DNA from: Actinomycetales bacterium
GTDB lineage: Bacteria; Actinomycetota; Actinomycetes; Actinomycetales; BWSM-131
Direction: 5' to 3'
Assembly: GCA_030149025.1 (NCBI GenBank)
Contig: JASBSH010000016.1
Coordinates: 1 to 6,432 of the forward strand
DNA length: 6,432 nucleotides
Position 1 is the first letter of the stretch; each line of letters begins with the position of its first letter. Below, in pieces: positions 1-4,796 of the stretch. The notes below the pieces were generated by a model, which searched no databases, was not told the origin of the DNA, and saw only the letters and a list, made by a program, of their open reading frames with translations. A program made the position numbers and the translations under genes.

Positions 1-180
1 CGACCAGGTGGCCCGCGCCATGTGGTCGGTGAAGTACTTGCCGAAGCCGGGCGCGGCCAGGATCCGGGTGCGCTCCTCGGGGCTGACCGGCGACGGGTTC
101 GGATGCAGCGGGAAGTCCAGCACGGCGGTGCTCGTCCCCGCCTGCGAGTTCGTCACCGACGGCGTCGAGGCAGCTGTCAT
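1..180 (-). CDS. ilvE: Branched-chain amino acid aminotransferase, N-terminal 60 codons (3' end outside window)
   Basis: This is the beginning of a gene that continues past the window edge. The ATG at 180-178 opens a reading frame that stays open to base 1. It has a variable Ser/Thr/Ala-rich stretch (about residues 1-20), then the family block with HPNP at residues 26-29, an EER at 35-37, and PGFGKYFTDHM at 44-54. That block is typical of the N-terminus of class IV (fold type I) PLP-dependent branched-chain aminotransferases. The PLP lysine and the substrate-binding regions lie outside the window, so catalytic integrity cannot be judged. The enzyme catalyses the last, reversible step of valine, leucine and isoleucine synthesis, transferring an amino group from glutamate to the 2-keto acids in the cytosol. 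It lies 80 bp after leuB, which fits its role. The start is the only ATG before Met54. There is no Shine-Dalgarno sequence, but a -10-like hexamer sits 6 nt upstream. Confidence 0.9.
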   Translation of the reverse strand, partial: MTAASTPSVTNSQAGTSTAVLDFPLHPNPSPVSPEERTRILAAPGFGKYFTDHMARATWS

Positions 181-186
181 GTGCGC

Positions 187-192
187 ACGCTA
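187..192 (-). promoter_or_regulatory. Candidate -10 hexamer for a leaderless ilvE transcript
   Basis: On the minus strand the hexamer TAGCGT fits the actinobacterial TANNNT -10 consensus. It is followed by 6 nt (GCGCAC) and then the ilvE ATG. This spacing would put the transcription start on or beside the A of the start codon. No purine-rich ribosome binding site is visible in the 20 nt before the ATG, which supports a leaderless start. No TTGAC-like -35 is visible at 16-19 nt. The 8-bp palindrome GTGCGCAC (181-188) overlaps the hexamer by two bases. This is inference from spacing alone. Confidence 0.4.
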
Positions 193-236
193 TCCGATCG
201 CGCTGCCGGTACCCCGGCGCGCCCGAACGTCTCCCG

Positions 237-252
237 TCCGGTGCCGACCGGA
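237..252 (-). terminator. Short perfect hairpin after leuB, weak terminator candidate
   Basis: An uninterrupted 6-bp stem, TCCGGT (237-242) paired with ACCGGA (247-252), encloses a 4-nt loop. It begins 8 nt after the leuB stop codon in the direction of transcription. No T-run follows, so it is not a classical intrinsic terminator. Short GC hairpins also arise by chance in DNA this GC-rich, hence the low confidence. The rest of the 80-bp leuB-ilvE spacer holds only the candidate ilvE -10. Confidence 0.25.
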
Positions 253-260
253 GCGGACCC

Positions 261-1313
261 TCAGCCCAGACGGGCGACGATGGTGTCGCCGACCGCGCTG
301 GTGGACCGGCTGGCGCCCGCGCGTTCGGCCAGGTCGGCTGCGACGGCGTCCGTGACGCGCCGGGCAGCGGCCCAGTACCCGAGGTGCTCGAGCAGCAACG
401 CGACGGACAGGACAGTCGCGGTCGGGTCCGCGACACCCTTGCCGGCGATGTCGGGTGCCGACCCGTGCACGGGCTCGAACATGCTCGGTGCGGTGCGGTC
501 GGGGTTGACGTTCCCGGACGCCGCCAGCCCGATCCCGCCGGTCACCGCGGCAGCCAGGTCGGTGACGATGTCGCCGAACAGGTTGTCGGTGACGATCACG
601 TCGAACCGTACCGGGTCGGTGACGAGGAAGATCGTCTCCGCGTCGACGTGCAGGTAGTCGACGGTGACGTCGGGGAACTCAGCGGCGACCGCCTCCACGG
701 TCCGTCGCCACAGGTGGCCGGCGTAGGCCAGGACGTTGTGCTTGTGCACCAGGGTCAGCTTCCCCCGGGGCCGGGCCTGTGCCCGCGCGAACGCGTCGCG
801 GACGACGCGCTCCACACCGAACCGGGTGTTGACGCTGACCTCGGTCGCCACCTCCTGCGGGGTGTCGACGCGCAGGGCGCCCCCGTTGCCGGTGTAGGGG
901 CCCTCGGTCCCCTCGCGGACAACGACGAAGTCGATGTCGCCCGGGTCGGAGAGCGGGCAGCTGACGCCGGGGAACAGCCGCGACGGCCGCAGGTTGACGT
1001 ACTGGTCCAGCTCGAACCGCAGGCGCAGGAGCAGGCCCCGCTCAAGGACACCGCTCGGCACGGTGGGGTCGCCGATGGCGCCCAGCAGGATCGCGTCGTG
1101 CTGGCGGATCTCGTCAAGAGCGCCTGACGGCAACGTCTCCTTGGTGCGGTGCCAGCGGGCGGCACCGAGGTCGTACTCGGTCGTCTCCACCTTGACGCCT
1201 CCGGCAGCGGTGACTGCGTGGAGCATCTTGAGGCCCTCGGCCACCACCTCGGGGCCGATCCCGTCACCAGGGACGACGGCCAGCCTGATCACGTCGGACG
1301 TTGCGCCTGCCAT
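261..1313 (-). CDS. leuB: 3-isopropylmalate dehydrogenase
   Basis: This 350-residue cytosolic enzyme oxidatively decarboxylates 3-isopropylmalate to 2-ketoisocaproate with NAD+ and Mg2+ or Mn2+, the third step of leucine synthesis. The N-terminal block PGDGIGPEV (15-23) is typical of the isocitrate/isopropylmalate dehydrogenase family. Active-site residues match the Thermus enzyme in order and spacing: Arg99 and Arg109 (LRP at 108-110), Arg133 and Tyr140 in REGTEGPYTG, Lys191 in VHKHN, Asp224, and the metal ligands Asp248 and Asp252 in DNLFGDIVTD. The adenine-binding block EPVHGSAPDIAGKG (280-293) follows. The length is slightly above that of mycobacterial LeuB because of about 7 extra N-terminal residues. 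ATG at 1313 is chosen because it has a -10-like hexamer 6 nt upstream. An in-frame GTG at codon 8 (base 1292) is the alternative. Tartrate or homoisocitrate dehydrogenases are relatives, but the substrate-loop residues and the ilv/ser neighbours favour LeuB. Confidence 0.96.
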   Translation of the reverse strand: MAGATSDVIRLAVVPGDGIGPEVVAEGLKMLHAVTAAGGVKVETTEYDLGAARWHRTKETLPSGALDEIRQHDAILLGAIGDPTVPSGVLERGLLLRLRFELDQYVNLRPSRLFPGVSCPLSDPGDIDFVVVREGTEGPYTGNGGALRVDTPQEVATEVSVNTRFGVERVVRDAFARAQARPRGKLTLVHKHNVLAYAGHLWRRTVEAVAAEFPDVTVDYLHVDAETIFLVTDPVRFDVIVTDNLFGDIVTDLAAAVTGGIGLAASGNVNPDRTAPSMFEPVHGSAPDIAGKGVADPTATVLSVALLLEHLGYWAAARRVTDAVAADLAERAGASRSTSAVGDTIVARLG

Positions 1314-1319
1314 GGCTCC

Positions 1320-1325
1320 AGCCTA
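1320..1325 (-). promoter_or_regulatory. Candidate -10 hexamer for a leaderless leuB transcript
   Basis: On the minus strand TAGGCT fits TANNNT and is followed by GGAGCC (6 nt) and the leuB ATG. The GGAG in this spacer ends only 2 nt from the ATG, too close to act as a good Shine-Dalgarno sequence, so a leaderless start explains the layout better. No recognisable -35 is present; the -35 region falls inside the inverted repeat at 1325-1356. Confidence 0.4.
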
Positions 1326-1356
1326 GAGACGGTCCCAGTTCCCGGGACGGCTCTCT
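1325..1356 (-). other. Interrupted inverted repeat between serA and leuB
   Basis: Outer arms AGAGA (1325-1329) and TCTCT (1352-1356) and inner arms GTCCC (1332-1336) and GGGAC (1344-1348) are complementary in register. They are separated by a 2/3-nt internal loop and enclose a 7-nt apex. The element lies 12 nt upstream of the leuB start and covers the positions where RNA polymerase would sit if the adjoining hexamer is the leuB -10. It could be an operator, a hairpin that terminates serA transcription 64 nt after its stop, or chance symmetry. The remainder of the 106-bp serA-leuB spacer shows nothing else I recognise. Confidence 0.35.
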
Positions 1357-1419
1357 CGCCATTCGGACTTCGCGCCCGCGATGACGCTTCTCGCGCCGAC
1401 CGGACGCGCGTGCTGCCCG

Positions 1420-3006
1420 CTATTGCAGGTTGATGGCCCGCGCCTGGCTCGCGGCGATGACGTCGCCGATCTCGTCGAGGAGGTGGGCGGGCATGGCCGA
1501 GTCGAGGGCGAGGACACCGACCGCGTGCCCGCCGGCCACGTCGCGCGAGACCTGCATCCCTGCGATGTTGACGTCCGCCTTGCCGAGCAGCTGGCCGAGC
1601 GCACCCACGACACCGGGACGGTCCGCGTACCGCAGGACCAGCATGTGGTCGGCCAGCGGCATCTCCAGCTCGAAGTCGTCGATGCCGATGAGCTTCTGCA
1701 CCAGCTTGGCCCCGGTGAGCGTCCCGGACACCGAGATCGTCTCCCCTGACGAGAGAGTGCCCCGAACGGTGAGCACGTTGCGGTAGTCGGGGCTCTCCGG
1801 TTCCGTCAGCAGCCGCACGTCGACGCCCCGTTCGGCAGCCACCAGGGGCGCGTTCACGTAGGTCACCTGCTCGGGGACCACATCGGCGAACAGGCCCTTG
1901 AGCACGGCGAGCCGCAGCACCGACACGTCGTGCCCCGTGATCTCCCCGCGGACCTCGACGTCGAGCTGCACCGGGACGGACTGGGCGAGCGCCGTGAAAA
2001 CCTCGCCCAGCCGTTCGGCGAGCGGGATGCCGGGGCGGACCTCCTCGTCGATCGCTCCCCCGCTGACGTTCACGGCATCCGGCACGAGCTCTCCCGCCAG
2101 CGCTTTTCGCACCGACGCGGCGACCACGAGCCCCGCTCGCTCCTGCGCTTCGACGGTGCTCGCGCCGAGGTGCGGTGTGGCGACGACCTGCGGCAGGTCG
2201 AGCAGGGGGGACGACTGCGGGGGCTCCTGCTCGAAGACGTCGATCCCCGCCCCTGCCACGCGGCCGGACCGGATCGCTTCTGCCAGTGCCGTTTCGTCGA
2301 CGATCCCGCCGCGAGCCGTGTTGATGACATGGACGCCGTCACGCACCTTCGCGAGCGCTCTCGCGTCGATCAGCCCGACCGTTTCAGGTGTGCGGGGAAG
2401 GTGGACGCTGATGACGTCGCTGCCGGAGAGCAGTTCGTCGAAGGTCACCATGCGGACGCCGTGCTGCGCCGGGCGGGCACCCGAGATGTACGGGTCGTAG
2501 GCGATGACGTTCATGCCGAAGGCGCGCAGGCGGTCGGCCACCAGGACACCCACACGTCCGAGCCCGACGATGCCGGCCGTCTTCTCGGACAGCTCCCTGC
2601 CGACGAAGCGCGAGCGCTCCCATCTGCCCTGTTTGACTGACGCATCCGCCTCAGTCACCCGCCGCACGGTGGCCAGCAGCAACGCGACGGTGAGCTCGGC
2701 CGCGGAGACGATGTTGGACGTCGGGGCGTTGACGACCATGACCCCGGCGTGGCTCGCGGCGCCGACGTCCACGTTGTCCAGCCCGACACCGGCGCGTGCC
2801 ACGACCCGCAGGCGTCGAGCAGCAGCCAGCAGCTCGCCGTCCACCTTGGTCGCCGAACGCACGAGTAGAGCCTCGGCGTCGGGGACGGCGGCAAGCAGTG
2901 CTGTCCGGTCGGTGCCGTCGACGTACCGGACCTCGAAGTCGGGGCCCAGGGCGTCGACGGTGGCGGGCGAGAGCTCCTCGGCGATGAGGACCACCGGTCT
3001 GGTCAC
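1420..3006 (-). CDS. serA: D-3-phosphoglycerate dehydrogenase, long ACT-containing form
   Basis: This enzyme catalyses the first committed step of serine synthesis, NAD-dependent oxidation of 3-phosphoglycerate to 3-phosphohydroxypyruvate, in the cytosol. At 528 residues it has the length of the M. tuberculosis enzyme. The domains are a split substrate domain (about 1-97 and 285-310), a Rossmann NAD domain (about 98-284, GLGRVG at 148-153, followed by the acidic YDPY at 170-173), an intervening allosteric substrate-binding domain (about 318-450) and a C-terminal ACT domain (about 455-528). The catalytic residues Arg232 (TARGG), Glu261 (EQEP) and His279 (TPHLGAS) are all present. In the ACT domain Tyr460, Asp462 and Asn480 correspond, shifted by one, to the serine-contacting residues reported for the mycobacterial enzyme, so feedback inhibition by serine is expected. 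The start codon is GTG, 10 bp after the preceding gene, with no Shine-Dalgarno sequence but a -10-like hexamer. The stop is TAG. Confidence 0.97.
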   Translation of the reverse strand: MTRPVVLIAEELSPATVDALGPDFEVRYVDGTDRTALLAAVPDAEALLVRSATKVDGELLAAARRLRVVARAGVGLDNVDVGAASHAGVMVVNAPTSNIVSAAELTVALLLATVRRVTEADASVKQGRWERSRFVGRELSEKTAGIVGLGRVGVLVADRLRAFGMNVIAYDPYISGARPAQHGVRMVTFDELLSGSDVISVHLPRTPETVGLIDARALAKVRDGVHVINTARGGIVDETALAEAIRSGRVAGAGIDVFEQEPPQSSPLLDLPQVVATPHLGASTVEAQERAGLVVAASVRKALAGELVPDAVNVSGGAIDEEVRPGIPLAERLGEVFTALAQSVPVQLDVEVRGEITGHDVSVLRLAVLKGLFADVVPEQVTYVNAPLVAAERGVDVRLLTEPESPDYRNVLTVRGTLSSGETISVSGTLTGAKLVQKLIGIDDFELEMPLADHMLVLRYADRPGVVGALGQLLGKADVNIAGMQVSRDVAGGHAVGVLALDSAMPAHLLDEIGDVIAASQARAINLQ

Positions 3007-3013
3007 CCGCCGG

Positions 3014-3019
3014 AGTCTA
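3014..3019 (-). promoter_or_regulatory. Candidate -10 hexamer for leaderless serA, overlapping the upstream stop codon
   Basis: The minus-strand hexamer TAGACT fits TANNNT, and its first three bases are the TAG stop codon of the preceding small gene. Seven nucleotides (CCGGCGG) separate it from the serA GTG. No AGGAGG-like sequence precedes the GTG. The alternative is translational coupling across the 10-bp gap without a separate promoter; the TAG is fixed as a stop codon in any case, which weakens the case here relative to the other three sites. Confidence 0.33.
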
Positions 3020-3436
3020 GGACCCGCTGTCCTCGAAGAGGTTGCCGTACAGCCACTCCACCTCGGGGTGACGGCCCACGACCGCCCAGAGAACGTCCTC
3101 GAGCCGGTCGAGGTCCACGCCGGGCGGGAGCGTGAAGACGCTCATCGTGTCCGGGATGCGGCCGTCCAGCCAGCCGCCGAGAGGGCGGAGCAGGAGGGAC
3201 ACGGCGTCGCAGGTGTCGTCGTCCGCGAACACCTGGACGGCGATGTTGCCGCTCGCCTCCACGAGCTCCGGGGAGCCGTCGTCCCGGATCGCGACGATGT
3301 CGCCGGCGGCCACGCCGAGTACGAGGCCCGGGGAGGCAAGGAGCCGAAAACGTCCGTGCCCCAACGCTTCTGCCGCGACCTGTTCGTGGACGGGGCCAGC
3401 AGGGTCGGCCAGCAGGGTGAGGGTGGTCCCGGCCAT
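3017..3436 (-). CDS. Uncharacterised small protein between ilvC and serA, possibly DUF4265-like
   Basis: The product is a predicted soluble cytosolic protein of 139 residues with no signal peptide, membrane segment or catalytic motif that I recognise. It has a beta-rich middle: GRFRLLASPGLVLGVAAGD at 28-46, then VEASGNIAVQVF at 59-70. An acidic alpha-helical C-terminal half follows, with DLDRLEDVLWAVVGRHPEVEWLYG at about 108-131. The pattern of a residue-rich strand, a 'GVAAGD' turn and a 'SGN' strand recalls DUF4265 proteins, but this is from memory and weak. There is one cysteine (Cys76). The start is uncertain. I chose ATG 3436 because a TANNNT hexamer lies 7 nt upstream. ATG 3457 (7 residues longer, with a G-rich stretch upstream) is the rival. 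The frame stays open to 3580, but that extension translates a tandem repeat. The gene ends 10 bp before serA, so it may be transcribed through into serA. Function unknown. Confidence 0.72.
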   Translation of the reverse strand: MAGTTLTLLADPAGPVHEQVAAEALGHGRFRLLASPGLVLGVAAGDIVAIRDDGSPELVEASGNIAVQVFADDDTCDAVSLLLRPLGGWLDGRIPDTMSVFTLPPGVDLDRLEDVLWAVVGRHPEVEWLYGNLFEDSGS

Positions 3437-3443
3437 GCTCGAC

Positions 3444-3449
3444 AGGTTA
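3444..3449 (-). promoter_or_regulatory. Candidate -10 hexamer for the small unknown gene
   Basis: On the minus strand TAACCT fits TANNNT and is followed by GTCGAGC (7 nt) and the ATG at 3436. No Shine-Dalgarno sequence is visible in front of this ATG. The hexamer lies inside the first codons of the longer reading from ATG 3457, so the two start models exclude each other unless both are used. No convincing -35 is seen upstream, where the sequence is G-rich. Confidence 0.4.
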
Positions 3450-3468
3450 GCCGTCATGACCGGTCCCA

Positions 3469-3569
3469 CCCCACCACTGGACCGCTTGCTCCCCCCACCA
3501 TGCGATGGCTTGCTCCCCCCACCATGCGATGGCTTGCTCCCCACCATGCGATGGCTTGCTCCCCACCAT
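3469..3569. repeat. Tandem array of 24/24/22-bp units with degenerate ends
   Basis: Three near-identical units run head to tail: 3484-3507 (24 bp), 3508-3531 (24 bp) and 3532-3553 (22 bp). Each reads GCTTGCT, a C-tract, then ACCATGCGATG. The C-tract is 6 nt in the first two and 4 nt in the third. A fourth, partial unit (3554-3569, 4-nt C-tract) keeps the first 16 bases. The stretch 3469-3483 resembles the second half of a degenerate unit. Every full unit carries CCAT-GCG-ATGG, a 4-bp stem with a 3-nt loop. The array lies in the 179-bp spacer between the ilvC stop and the start of the small gene. Its role is unknown; unit number and C-tract length look slippage-prone. Confidence 0.9.
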
Positions 3570-3600
3570 CCGGTGATCATGAAATCCCGGTTCGGTGGGG
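3561..3600 (-). terminator. Imperfect GC-rich hairpin after ilvC, terminator candidate
   Basis: CCCCACC (3561-3567) is complementary to GGTGGGG (3594-3600). Inside, CCGG (3570-3573) can pair with CCGG (3587-3590), giving a 7-bp plus 4-bp stem with a 2/3-nt internal loop and a 13-nt apex. In the transcript it starts 15 nt after the ilvC stop codon. There is no U-run after it. The downstream arm is part of the last tandem-repeat unit, so other units could supply alternative downstream arms. Terminators without a U-tract are plausible in GC-rich actinobacteria, but this is inferred from pairing only. Confidence 0.35.
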
Positions 3601-3615
3601 GGTAGCGCAGCCGCG

Positions 3616-4644
3616 TCAGCGGGCCGCGGTGCCCTCGGTGTAGTCCGAGTCGGACGCCTGCACCCAGCTCATCAGCTTGCGCAGCTCACGGCCGGTGGCC
3701 TCGATCGGGTGCGCCTCGCCCTCGGCGCGCAGGCGCTTGAAGTCGGGGGCACCGGCGTCCTGGTCCTCGATGAACCTTCGCGCCCAGGTGCCGTCCTGGA
3801 TGTCGCCCAGGACGTCCTTCATCCGCTCCTTGACGCTCGGGTCGATGACCTTGGGGCCGGAGGTGTAGTCGCCGTACTCGGCGGTGTCCGAGACGCTCCA
3901 GCGCTGCTTGGCGATACCGCCCTCGTACATGAGGTCCACGATGAGCTTCAGCTCGTGCAGGCACTCGAAGTAGGCGACCTCCGGCTGGTAACCGGCCTCG
4001 GTCAGCGTCTCGAAGCCGTACTGCACGAGCTTGCTCATGCCGCCGCACAGGACTGCCTGCTCGCCGAACAGGTCGGTCTCGGTCTCCTCGGCGAAGGTGG
4101 TCTTGATGCCGCCGGCACGCAGGCCGCCGATGCCCTTGGCGTACGACAGGGCGAGGTCCCAGGCCTTGCCGGAGGCGTCGTTCTCCACCGCCACGAGCAC
4201 CGGAACACCACGGCCGTCGACGAACTCGCGGCGGACCAGGTGGCCGGGGCCTTTGGGGGCGACCATCGCGACGTCCACACCAGCCGGGGGCTTGATGTAG
4301 CCGAACCGGATGTTGAAGCCGTGGCCGAAGAACAGCGCGTCGCCCTCGACCAGGTTGGGCTCCACCGCCTCGGCGTACAGGTGCCGCTGCACGTGGTCCG
4401 GCGCCAGGATCATGATCAGGTCGGCCTCCTCGCACGCCTCGAACGGCGTCAGGACGCGCAGGCCCTCGGCCTCGGCCTTCGCGCGGCTCTTGCTGCCCTC
4501 GGGCAGACCGACGCGGACGTCGACACCCGAGTCGCGCAGCGACAGCGCGTGGGCGTGCCCCTGGCTGCCGTAACCCAGGACGGCGACGTGCCGGTTCTGG
4601 ATGACGGCCAGGTCGGCGTCGTCGTCGTAGAACATCTCAGCCAC
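3616..4644 (-). CDS. ilvC: Ketol-acid reductoisomerase, class I (short form)
   Basis: This cytosolic enzyme converts 2-acetolactate and 2-aceto-2-hydroxybutyrate, by Mg2+-dependent alkyl migration and NADPH reduction, to the dihydroxy acids on the way to valine/leucine and isoleucine. At 342 residues it has the normal length of the class I enzyme. The Rossmann motif GYGSQGHAHALSLRDSG spans 24-40. The following loop LPEGSKSR (47-54) has the serines and basic residues expected for NADPH preference. His108 lies in FFGHGF. In the knotted C-terminal domain the metal and substrate residues Asp191 and Glu195 (ETDLFGEQ), Glu227 and Glu231 (FECLHE) and Ser252 are all present. GTG 4644 is chosen as the start because AAAGGAG lies 8 nt upstream; the ATG at codon 4 (base 4635) would be 17 nt away. 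A 184-bp spacer separates it from ilvN, and the stop is TGA. Confidence 0.98.
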   Translation of the reverse strand: MAEMFYDDDADLAVIQNRHVAVLGYGSQGHAHALSLRDSGVDVRVGLPEGSKSRAKAEAEGLRVLTPFEACEEADLIMILAPDHVQRHLYAEAVEPNLVEGDALFFGHGFNIRFGYIKPPAGVDVAMVAPKGPGHLVRREFVDGRGVPVLVAVENDASGKAWDLALSYAKGIGGLRAGGIKTTFAEETETDLFGEQAVLCGGMSKLVQYGFETLTEAGYQPEVAYFECLHELKLIVDLMYEGGIAKQRWSVSDTAEYGDYTSGPKVIDPSVKERMKDVLGDIQDGTWARRFIEDQDAGAPDFKRLRAEGEAHPIEATGRELRKLMSWVQASDSDYTEGTAAR

Positions 4645-4652
4645 GATGGGCT

Positions 4653-4659
4653 CTCCTTT
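4653..4659 (-). promoter_or_regulatory. Shine-Dalgarno sequence of ilvC
   Basis: AAAGGAG on the minus strand lies 8 nt before the GTG at 4644. It is the only strong ribosome binding site in the window and decides for the GTG over the ATG three codons later. It lies in a locally A-rich leader stretch (about 4645-4690) unlike the GC-rich surroundings. Confidence 0.85.
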
Positions 4660-4692
4660 GTGTGTCGATTCTTGGTGGAAGTTCGGTTGATG

Positions 4693-4769
4693 TGAGTGCC
4701 GCCGCGGCGTTCACTGGTTGGTGCTGAGTGCCTCCGCGGCGTTCACGCCTTGGTGCTGAGTGCCGCCGC
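4693..4769. repeat. Tandem 32-bp repeat (two copies plus 13 bp) in the ilvN-ilvC spacer
   Basis: Copy 1 (4693-4724) and copy 2 (4725-4756) are adjacent 32-bp units that differ at one base near position 9 and in a 3-base block (TGG versus GCC) at positions 23-25. A third copy is cut off after 13 bp (4757-4769). The first copy with one more flanking base (4692-4714) is an imperfect 23-bp palindrome: outer arms GTGA/TCAC, a 2-nt mismatch, then a GC-rich core that includes the perfect palindrome CGCCGCGGCG (4700-4709). A shortened core, CTCCGCGGCG followed by TCAC, recurs at 4794-4807. The array lies within the 184-bp leader of ilvC, so it would be transcribed if ilvBNC is one operon. Function unknown; it looks like a dispersed palindromic element or a multi-site operator. 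Confidence 0.88.
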
Positions 4770-4796
4770 CCCAATAGGTTCGCTGCGGTGGCACTC
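4758..4796 (-). other. Inverted repeat with 12-bp arms in the ilvN-ilvC spacer
   Basis: GAGTGCCGCCGC (4758-4769) and GCGGTGGCACTC (4785-4796) are reverse complements except for one position, around a 15-nt loop. The left arm is the truncated third copy of the 32-bp tandem repeat. The right arm is an inverted copy of the same module. In the minus-strand transcript the hairpin would form about 33 nt after the ilvN stop and about 114 nt before the ilvC start. It could attenuate or stabilise the ilvBN/ilvC mRNA segments. No U-run follows, so a classical terminator is unlikely. Confidence 0.5.

Noticed and set aside
384..1127. Plus-strand open frame of 247 residues opposite leuB, and similar long antisense frames opposite serA, ilvN and ilvB
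   Set aside because: High third-position G/C removes stop codons from other frames. These frames show no family motifs and overlap certain genes fully.
1357..1419. RNA gene or riboswitch in the serA-leuB spacer
   Set aside because: The stretch is short and shows only a direct repeat of TCGCGCC (1370-1376 and 1391-1397) without a stable fold or known motif.
3469..3569. CRISPR array
   Set aside because: The units abut with no unique spacers between them, are only 22-24 bp, and no cas gene is near.
3437..3580. N-terminal extension of the small gene to the ATG at 3580 as part of the annotated protein
   Set aside because: It translates the tandem repeat, changes phase at the 22-bp unit, and lacks a ribosome binding site. 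ATG 3436 has a better-supported context. Kept only as a finding.
4633..4635. ATG at codon 4 of ilvC as the true start
   Set aside because: The AAAGGAG motif is 8 nt from the GTG but 17 nt from this ATG.
3595..4695. Long plus-strand open frame of 366 residues opposite ilvC
   Set aside because: It lies entirely antisense to a certain ilvC with intact motifs. Its product is rich in Leu/Gly/Val/Asp repeats with no recognisable fold, as expected for a codon-bias shadow in GC-rich DNA.
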